NCBI GenBank assembly: GCA_030549495.1
Contig: JAUIRK010001040.1
Span: 806,001-870,000 of the forward strand
Direction of reading: 5' to 3'
Source: Nectonema munidae
Taxonomy: Eukaryota > Nematomorpha > Nectonematoida > Nectonematidae
Length of the DNA stretch: 64,000 bases
The first letter of the stretch is position 1. Every line of letters begins with the position of its first letter. Below are positions 1 to 64,000 of the stretch, one piece after another. The notes under the pieces are model-generated. The model saw nothing but the letters and a program-made list of their open reading frames with translations, had not been told where the DNA came from and ran no database searches. The position numbers and the translations under genes were made by a program.

Positions 1-35
1 TCTCATATTACTTTTCCGACATTTTTTTTATTAAG

Positions 36-57870
<57,835 letters not shown>

Positions 57871-60800
57871 GTATGTTCGGTTCTTTCTTATTCCATTTTA
57901 TCTGATGTTCATATACTCTAAACTTATTTTTCAAATTTTTTATATGCTTATATGCCTTGACATCCATACTGTTGTTTCAGACATATAAATATTAAAAAAG
58001 TATAAAAACTAGGTGTGCTAAATGTGGGGATTATATATATATACAGTGGCGTATTCAGAAAATTATTTGAGGAGGTGAAAAATAATCATCACTACGTGGT
58101 TATTAGTAATCAAATTGGAATTTCGATGTTTTATAAAAATCAACGATAAAATCATGCAATTTGCTAATTAAGCCATTTTCCTCGACTTTCCAAAAATCAA
58201 AACATTGATTACCTCATGTAAAATCATGTGAAATGATATCTTACTCAGCTTCTTTTTTTCTATACACAAATTGCTAAGTGTAGCCAACTTTTCCTTGAAA
58301 ATAGTTTTCAAGCAAAAGTTTGAAATATATATAAGATAGTAAAAGTAAAATTTGAAATTTTTGAGACCTTTCAGATTCTGAACTCAGTTATCCAAATCAA
58401 TTTGATTTGATTATTATTATCGAATTAATATTAAATAAAATTTGTAAATAATACTATATATTGTTTTTACTTACATATTTGTTTTTTACTATAGTAGATA
58501 CTAGATCAGTGGTACAGTTGAATGTTTATGGTCAAATAATATATATATTTTATATTTTGATAGATATAATATAATGTATCAAAATCAATACATAAGTATA
58601 TTGTAGACGTTATGAGCAGATGCGTAGCTAGCGGGGGGGGGGGCAAGGGGCAGAGCTTCTCTAAATACCCACTTGAATTCTTTTTGAATTTATGGAACAT
58701 TTCATATGCATGCTCCTGTTTGCTGTTTTCAATCTCTCATACTTTTGCTAACAAAAACAAACGCTCAAGCCTAATAACAGATTTACAGATATTAAAATGC
58801 AACTAAGAAACATTCGTATGCTGCTAGTTTGCAATCACATATGTTTTTAATTGAGAAAATATTGATGATGATGGAAATAATAACTCCTTTCATTGCATTG
58901 AGAGGATCTTAAATTTGAACAACAGTTCTAATGTTTTATTCACTAAGTTTGGAATTTGGGTCATCAGTCCAGGGCGAGTAAAAGTCAATAAAGTCAACTT
59001 TTATTTCCGTTTAGCAAAAACTCTTTCAAGAAAATATTTACTTCTTCTAAAAAAAATAATTTTAAATTTTAAAGTCAATCAAAGTCAATTTTTCGAGTTT
59101 AGGTCAATAAAGTCAATTTTTGTATTTAAAATTTTTTGATTCATTGTGCCTAAAATTGTTATAAGCGATACATACAAGATTTCTTCTTTATGTCAACACT
59201 TCCACAACAGTTGGGCTTTTTTTCATCTAATAAAAGGTTTTACTGTAAAGTTTGCCTGACTGAGGTTAAACATTAAGAAGTTTTTTGTAAGACAAATTTT
59301 TTTTGTTGATAAACGGGGTTACATACGATATATCCGCTGCAGGAGTTATGGAATTTTATTCCCAAACTTTTTTATCATTGCATGTTTTTTTACATCTTTT
59401 ACACAAGTTTACCTTAAAAGTTAAGTTATCCTGCAAAATTGTAGATTACCGGCATTAAATCATTCAAAATTAGTAATAGAAAAAGATGTTCTCTTTTCAA
59501 ACCTATCGGCAACACTTCAGTTCCAATTGTAACGAAATTGACAAATTGGTTTCAAGCAGCAAAATATTTTCATTAAAATCTTCCAATAGTGAAGAAATTA
59601 ATGATGAAGATGATGGAATTTTATTGCCAAATATCAAGAAATTGTTAAAAAAAAGAAAATCTGTGTCAAAACTTATTAACAATAATTTGAGAATATTCAC
59701 GATTCATTGATTTAGTCGGGAAAAGTCAACATAGAGACTTTTTCAGTCGAAGATGCCTTTACTTGTTTGAACATTATTTCATTTAAGACGAATGTGGCGT
59801 TAAAAGTTATCTTGAAAATAGATTCAAATAAAATGAAATCAATAAAATCATGAATATGGAAAACTCTCAAATCTCTCGCAGTACTTATCCCAAATTACAA
59901 AATTGTCAAGTTTTTACTTTAGAAGTAAAAAGATCTTTTTCTAAACTGAAAAAACTGCTAGAAAATGATCGAATTTTAAATCAGAAAATGTCATTAATTA
60001 TATGTTGTTGTTGTACAAAGTCATAGATTCTTTGAAATAATTTTCAATACTTTCTCTAAAGTGTTCATAGTTGTTCAATTCAATTAAACTTTAAAAAGTC
60101 AATAAATTCAATTTTTTCAAATTTTTTGGGTCAATTTTTCCTAGCCATGCTCATCACATACGTGAATAGAGATATAAAATTATATGAAACATACAAGATA
60201 CGAGCTTATGGATTTGTCCCAGCACATCAATAATATAATCAATCAAGCTAGAGAGAGGGCTTTGCATTTGTGTAACAGTAATTGAACCCCTTCTTTTTTC
60301 AAAATCAATGTTAACGTTGATTGAACTCTGTTAAAATCAAGCAAATTGGAATTTCCTGCCATCGAGAAACGTTAATAATGAAGCATCAAGCACAAGCTAA
60401 CTTTTGCTTCTCTTGTTTTGATATGCACATTGCCCTGTTTTCTCTGTCTCTGTTCAAATCTTGGATTTCACCTGCTATATATTATCTTGCTGATTACTAG
60501 TTGCGTGTGTTCCGTAGTTGCTTTGGACTCATCATTTCAAGATATTTCTTATAACGGTAATAGTTTTCTTCTTTTGATTTTCATGTCTTCTGTTCTAGCA
60601 GGAGCACGTCAATTTAGCCTCAAGACAACTCATCCCCTGAACAATTCAACCTCAAAAAGAGTGATAAAAGAGGCTGAATTTTCCTGTCGTCGAATTGTCT
60701 TAAGACCGAATTGTCCTAAAACTAGATGAAAAATTGTCAAAAATATTAAACTTTCGAAGAACAATCATCAAATCGAGTTAAAAAAACTCCAAAAAAGTTT

Positions 60801-60943
60801 CAAAAGGGTGTAATAATGAGTTCCACAGGTCAGACAAGTGAAAATTTATCTGAGTATCTCAGTATCTTCAATGAAGTCATTGATATAACTGTTGAAGAGA
60901 TGAATAATAAGTACAATCAAACTTTTAAAATTATTTGCATATA
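57871..60943 (+). other. Intron or downstream DNA with hAT-type fragments
   Basis: Two CAGTGGCGTA/GATGCGTAGCTAG-type left ends (58043-58075, 58615-58655) and one longer hAT-like element (58969-60150). The open frame at 60418-60729 is hydrophobic at its start but has no recognisable family. No terminal CASK exon was found. Confidence 0.45.
58969..60150 (+). mobile_element. Putative hAT-like element, about 1.2 kb, decayed
   Basis: The left end CCAGGGCGAGTAAAAGTCAA and the inverted right end GCATGGCTAGGAAAAATTGA are similar. The flanks TCATCAGT and TCATCACA agree at six of eight bases. AAAGTCAATAAAGTCAA words recur near both ends. An acidic open frame (59486-59710, DEDDGILLPNIKKLLKKRK) lies inside but I cannot identify it. 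Confidence 0.45.
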
Positions 60944-61030
60944 CAGTAGAACTTGAGACTTACGACCACGGCTAGAGCCTAATTTTTTTGGCCGTAAGTA
61001 ACAAATAAAAAAATAATAAAACACAGAAGT

Positions 61031-62594
61031 TTATTTATTAATAAAAGCGTCTAGTGACATTTGTTTTAAACAAAACAATTTTCTTCTTTCGACAATCTCT
61101 TTTCCTTTATTTGCAACTTCAAGAAGTTCTGTAGAATTAGACTGAAGGGCGAAAATTCGTAGAATTTCAAGAGATTTCAATGTATCTTCAGAAGTAACTA
61201 AGGCATTCTTTTCCTCTTCACTATCTTCCTGTTCTGTCTCATTTTGCTCCAAGCTTTTTGGAGAGTTTTCTACAACAAAAGAAAAGACTTCACAAGTTTC
61301 AAGTTCGTCGTCACATTGTATATATTCTTCCCATGTAGTTTCTTCAAACAAAACTTCAAAAGTTTTGTCATCAAAAAGTTGAGAAACTTCCGTTTCGTTG
61401 TTGTTTAGATCTTCGTAGGTATTCTGCAAAAATCCACATTTGCTAAAGCACTTTTTTATTGTTTCAGGTGACACCGATTTCCACGAAGATATTACCCATT
61501 GAATACTATCAAAAACACTAACTTTTTTTGCTAAATCTGAAATGTTCTCTACATTTTTCATATTCAAAAGACTGTGATTAAGTAGCATTTTTCTATAGAT
61601 GGATTTAAAATGTTTGATAATGCCTGCATCACATGGTTGAAGTTTAGATGTTGTGTTGGGTGCTAATTAAATTAATTAAACATTTGAGACTTCTGATGGA
61701 GGATGAGCGGCACAATTATCAACTAAGAGTGCGATTTTTCTTTTTTCTACTTTCATTTTGTTGTTCAATATGTTCAACCATTCTTTGAAAATCACACTGC
61801 TCATCCACGATTTTTTGTTGTGTCTGTATATTAACGGTAATTTCTCAATGCTAAAACCACGAAAACATCGAGGATTTTTTGACTTACCAATTATAAGGGG
61901 TTTTAACTTTTCTCCTTCTGCAGAACACGCTAGCATCAATGTCAATCTCTCTTTACTACTTTTTCCCAAATTACACTTATCACCTTTGATAGCGTAACTT
62001 CTTTTGGGAATCGATTTGAAAAAAAGACTTGTCTCATCTGCATTGAATATATTTTTTGGTTCATAATCCTTAAAGATGAGAGGAATTCTTTTCACCCAAT
62101 CATTTATCACGTCTTCATTAACTTCAGATGCTTCCCCAGAAAGTATGTAACTTTTAATATTATGACGCATAAAAAAGGATTTTAACCAGCCATTAGAAGC
62201 GCAAAAAGTTGATTGATTTAGTTCTGAAGCTATACACAATGCTTTTTCTTGTATTAAAGGTCCAGTAACAGGAATATTTTTACTTCTTGCGTAACAAAAC
62301 CACTCCCATACTTTTTTATCAACTTCTTCATATGTAATTTTTCTAGCTTTGAAAAATTTTGAATCTGCATTCATTGCATTCTCCTGATTTCCAAATTTTC
62401 AGAATGTTTTCTTTATCTTTTACTATTGCCTGAATTTGAGTTTTACCAACTGCAAATTCGCTAACAATTGATCTTGAAGACTTCCCTTGGTCACTTTTTT
62501 CAAGAACTTTAACTCTTTCTTCAAGTGATAAAATTTTTCGTTTTTTTGAATTGGACATGCAAAAATTAGTAAATAACTTGTACCAAAATAACAA
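61031..62594 (-). pseudogene. Tigger transposase (CENP-B-like), interrupted
   Basis: Reads in order on the minus strand. About 62550-62420 is a CENP-B-type N-terminal HTH with KRKILSLEERVKVLEKSDQG. A second HTH follows, with WEWFCYARSKNIPVTGPLIQ and STFCASNGWLKSFFMRH. Then come the DDE catalytic blocks: IFNADETSLFF (first Asp, about 62055), KIALLVDNCAAHPP (second Asp, about 61700) and NTTSKLQPCDAGIIKHFKS. The tail down to 61031 ends in an acidic region and RKLFCLKQMSLDAFI. The frame shifts near 62370 and is broken by a stop near 61670, so as given it needs at least two disruptions explained. Otherwise it is well preserved, suggesting a recent loss of function. Confidence 0.92.
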
Positions 62595-62641
62595 ATTAGT
62601 AATATGTAAAACTTGTTTATTATAACTTGATAAAAAAACAC

Positions 62642-63455
62642 ACCTATATAGCGTATTAAAAATTATTAATTACTCTAACTAAAAAACTTTCAATACTTAA
62701 GTATTATTCTGAAACCTTAATACTAAAGAGACATTGATTTTTTAAAAATGAAAAAAAATATTCAATATTGATAAAAATTATTATATCCATTTGGATGAAA
62801 AATCTTCAATCTAAAAACATGATCTTGTTTTTTACCTCTAATTATAAAGCAATTGTCATCAAAGTAAAATGATAAAAATAGTTATGATATTAAGCTTTTA
62901 TAATTAAGTATCTATAAATGGGATTAATAGAATAAAAATAAAAAGTTACTTTTTTTGTAAAACTGAGAAATTTTATCAAAAAGTTGAATATAAAATATGA
63001 AATATTTGAGCTTTATTTCCTTACCAAAAAATAACAGAAGTACTAGGAAGAAAAGAAAGAATTTTTGTATCAAGTAGGTAATCCTTCCAAGTTTTCTTGT
63101 CGCCTTTATTGACAACCCTTCAAAGTATGAGTAAGTTATCATTTGTTTTTTGTAGATGCAAGAGAAAGTGGTACGATTTTCTTTAGTAAGAGTAAAATTG
63201 CATTCGAATATGTGTTTGTACTTCACTGTAAGAATATGACATATTATGATGCATATCTCTCTCTTTGCTAAACTCTACATATTAATAGTGGCCTTTTTTA
63301 ACATCTTGCTTATGTTGAGTGGCCGTTGGTCGCGTTTGAAGGTGGCCGTTGAATCGAGATACATTTCCACTGAAGAACTATCGGTGCAAAATAAAAATGG
63401 TCGCATGTCTAGAATGGTCGCTCAATAGAGTGGCCGTTCAATACAGTTTCTACTA
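62642..63455 (-). other. Non-coding 5' part of the Tigger element
   Basis: AT-rich sequence between the transposase start and the right terminal repeat. No separate gene. Confidence 0.6.
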
Positions 63456-63489
63456 TATACTTCAATATTTAATTTTCCAAGGTTTTCAG

Positions 63490-64000
63490 AAGGGCAGAAC
63501 AACTTGATATAAGGCATTGAAAATCTATGGCCAAATAGTGAACATTTTTTGGACGTACAGGAAATGATATGTCTTTTAAAGCATCTGCGAATTGTACATG
63601 ATGCTCATTTTGAAAGCCAAATTCTGTTTGCTAAAAATGATTTAAAAGGGGAATTCAAGCCAACAGTCCATAAATGTTTGAAGGATATTCTCGGTATTTT
63701 AAATCCTTTGAAAGATTCGTTTGAAAGTGTATACGATCTGTATGTAGGTAGAATTTGAAAAACTTAAAAATATTGATACTTTGATATTGATTTATTTTTC
63801 ATTCAAAAGGGCGATTACTATCGGAATCAGCATAACGTCATGTGAACGATCATTTTCTTGTCTGAAAAGAGTTTTAAGAAGCCAACCATCTCCAATTCTA
63901 CATGAAAGAAAAAAGAATCTAATGCTTCTTTCTTATCTAAAATATTATACACAAAAGATTGATAACAATAAAGTCGTCAAACTTTTTTCCAAAAAGTCTA
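63490..64000 (+). pseudogene. hAT transposase C-terminal part, running off the window
   Basis: 63549-63755 encodes SQILFAKNDLKGEFKPTVHK and LNPLKDSFESVYDLYV. About 63810-63990 then encodes ITSCERSFSCLKRVLRSQPS followed by RKKNLMLLSYLKYY. The motif TSxCERSFSxLKRVK followed by R-x-x-L-x-x-L is the hAT C-terminal dimerisation region. The frame changes between the two parts (a stop follows 63758), and the 5' part is not recognisable. The right end and terminal repeat are outside the window. Confidence 0.8.

Larger units (their letters stand above)
60944..63455 (-). mobile_element. Tigger/pogo DNA transposon, nearly full length
   Basis: The left end CAGTAGAACTTGAGACTTAC and the inverted right end TAGTAGAAACTGTATTGAAC are imperfect inverted repeats, each flanked by TA, the target of the Tc1/mariner/pogo group. 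About 2.5 kb, with the transposase on the minus strand at 62594-61031 (listed separately). The words GGCCGTTGA and GGTCGC recur near the right end as sub-terminal repeats. Confidence 0.85.

Noticed and set aside
60418-60729. Secreted or membrane protein gene
   Set aside because: The N-terminus is hydrophobic, but no known family, no splice context and no codon bias support it.

Overview
AT-rich, repeat-dense DNA from an animal nucleus, most likely an invertebrate. Genus cannot be called from sequence alone. There is no bacterial-style gene packing. One host gene runs left to right across the window as small exons separated by introns of up to about 13 kb. Almost everything else is transposon debris lying in those introns.

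The host gene is a divergent orthologue of CASK (calcium/calmodulin-dependent serine kinase, a MAGUK scaffold). I traced it by matching translated exon candidates to the CASK domain order as I remember it and checking that splice phases join. In order: end of the CaMK-like kinase domain (36-61 tentative, 2720-2857), a 23-nt microexon (3478-3500), the post-kinase helix (9864-9921), linker and L27 region (16047-16137, 17285-17577, 30885-30968, about 39748-39860, 40107-40370), PDZ (44145-44223, 44301-44455), SH3 (47960-48094), HOOK (49554-49710, 51902-52075) and guanylate-kinase-like domain (54183-54263, 56040-56242, 57790-57870). The N-terminal kinase exons lie before the window. The last 50-60 residues were not found and probably lie after it. 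One junction (30968 to the 39.7-kb exon) does not fit in phase and is flagged.

The introns hold: a CR1/Jockey-like LINE fragment (6590-8040, minus) and a second longer LINE (28141-30830, minus) split by a small hAT-like element; a 4.4-kb element made of a 16-bp minisatellite with short inverted ends and an exact 8-bp flanking duplication (18145-22537); a decayed piggyBac transposase (34551-35935); many 130-140-bp MITEs bounded by TTAA and probably piggyBac-mobilised; a decayed MULE/FLYWCH transposase (about 41040-42420) with one of those MITEs inserted; a decayed Tc1/mariner (52660-53590); a nearly whole Tigger/pogo element with TA-flanked ends (60944-63455); the C-terminal part of a hAT transposase at the right edge; several small hAT-type elements, two with exact 8-bp target duplications; and tRNA-headed SINEs. 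I saw no convincing retrovirus-like or Polinton element, CRISPR array or rRNA gene.

The most unusual object is the minisatellite-bearing element at 18145-22537. The + strand there is almost only G and T. It lies on the sense strand of the CASK intron, so transcripts crossing it would carry about 4 kb of U/G repeat.
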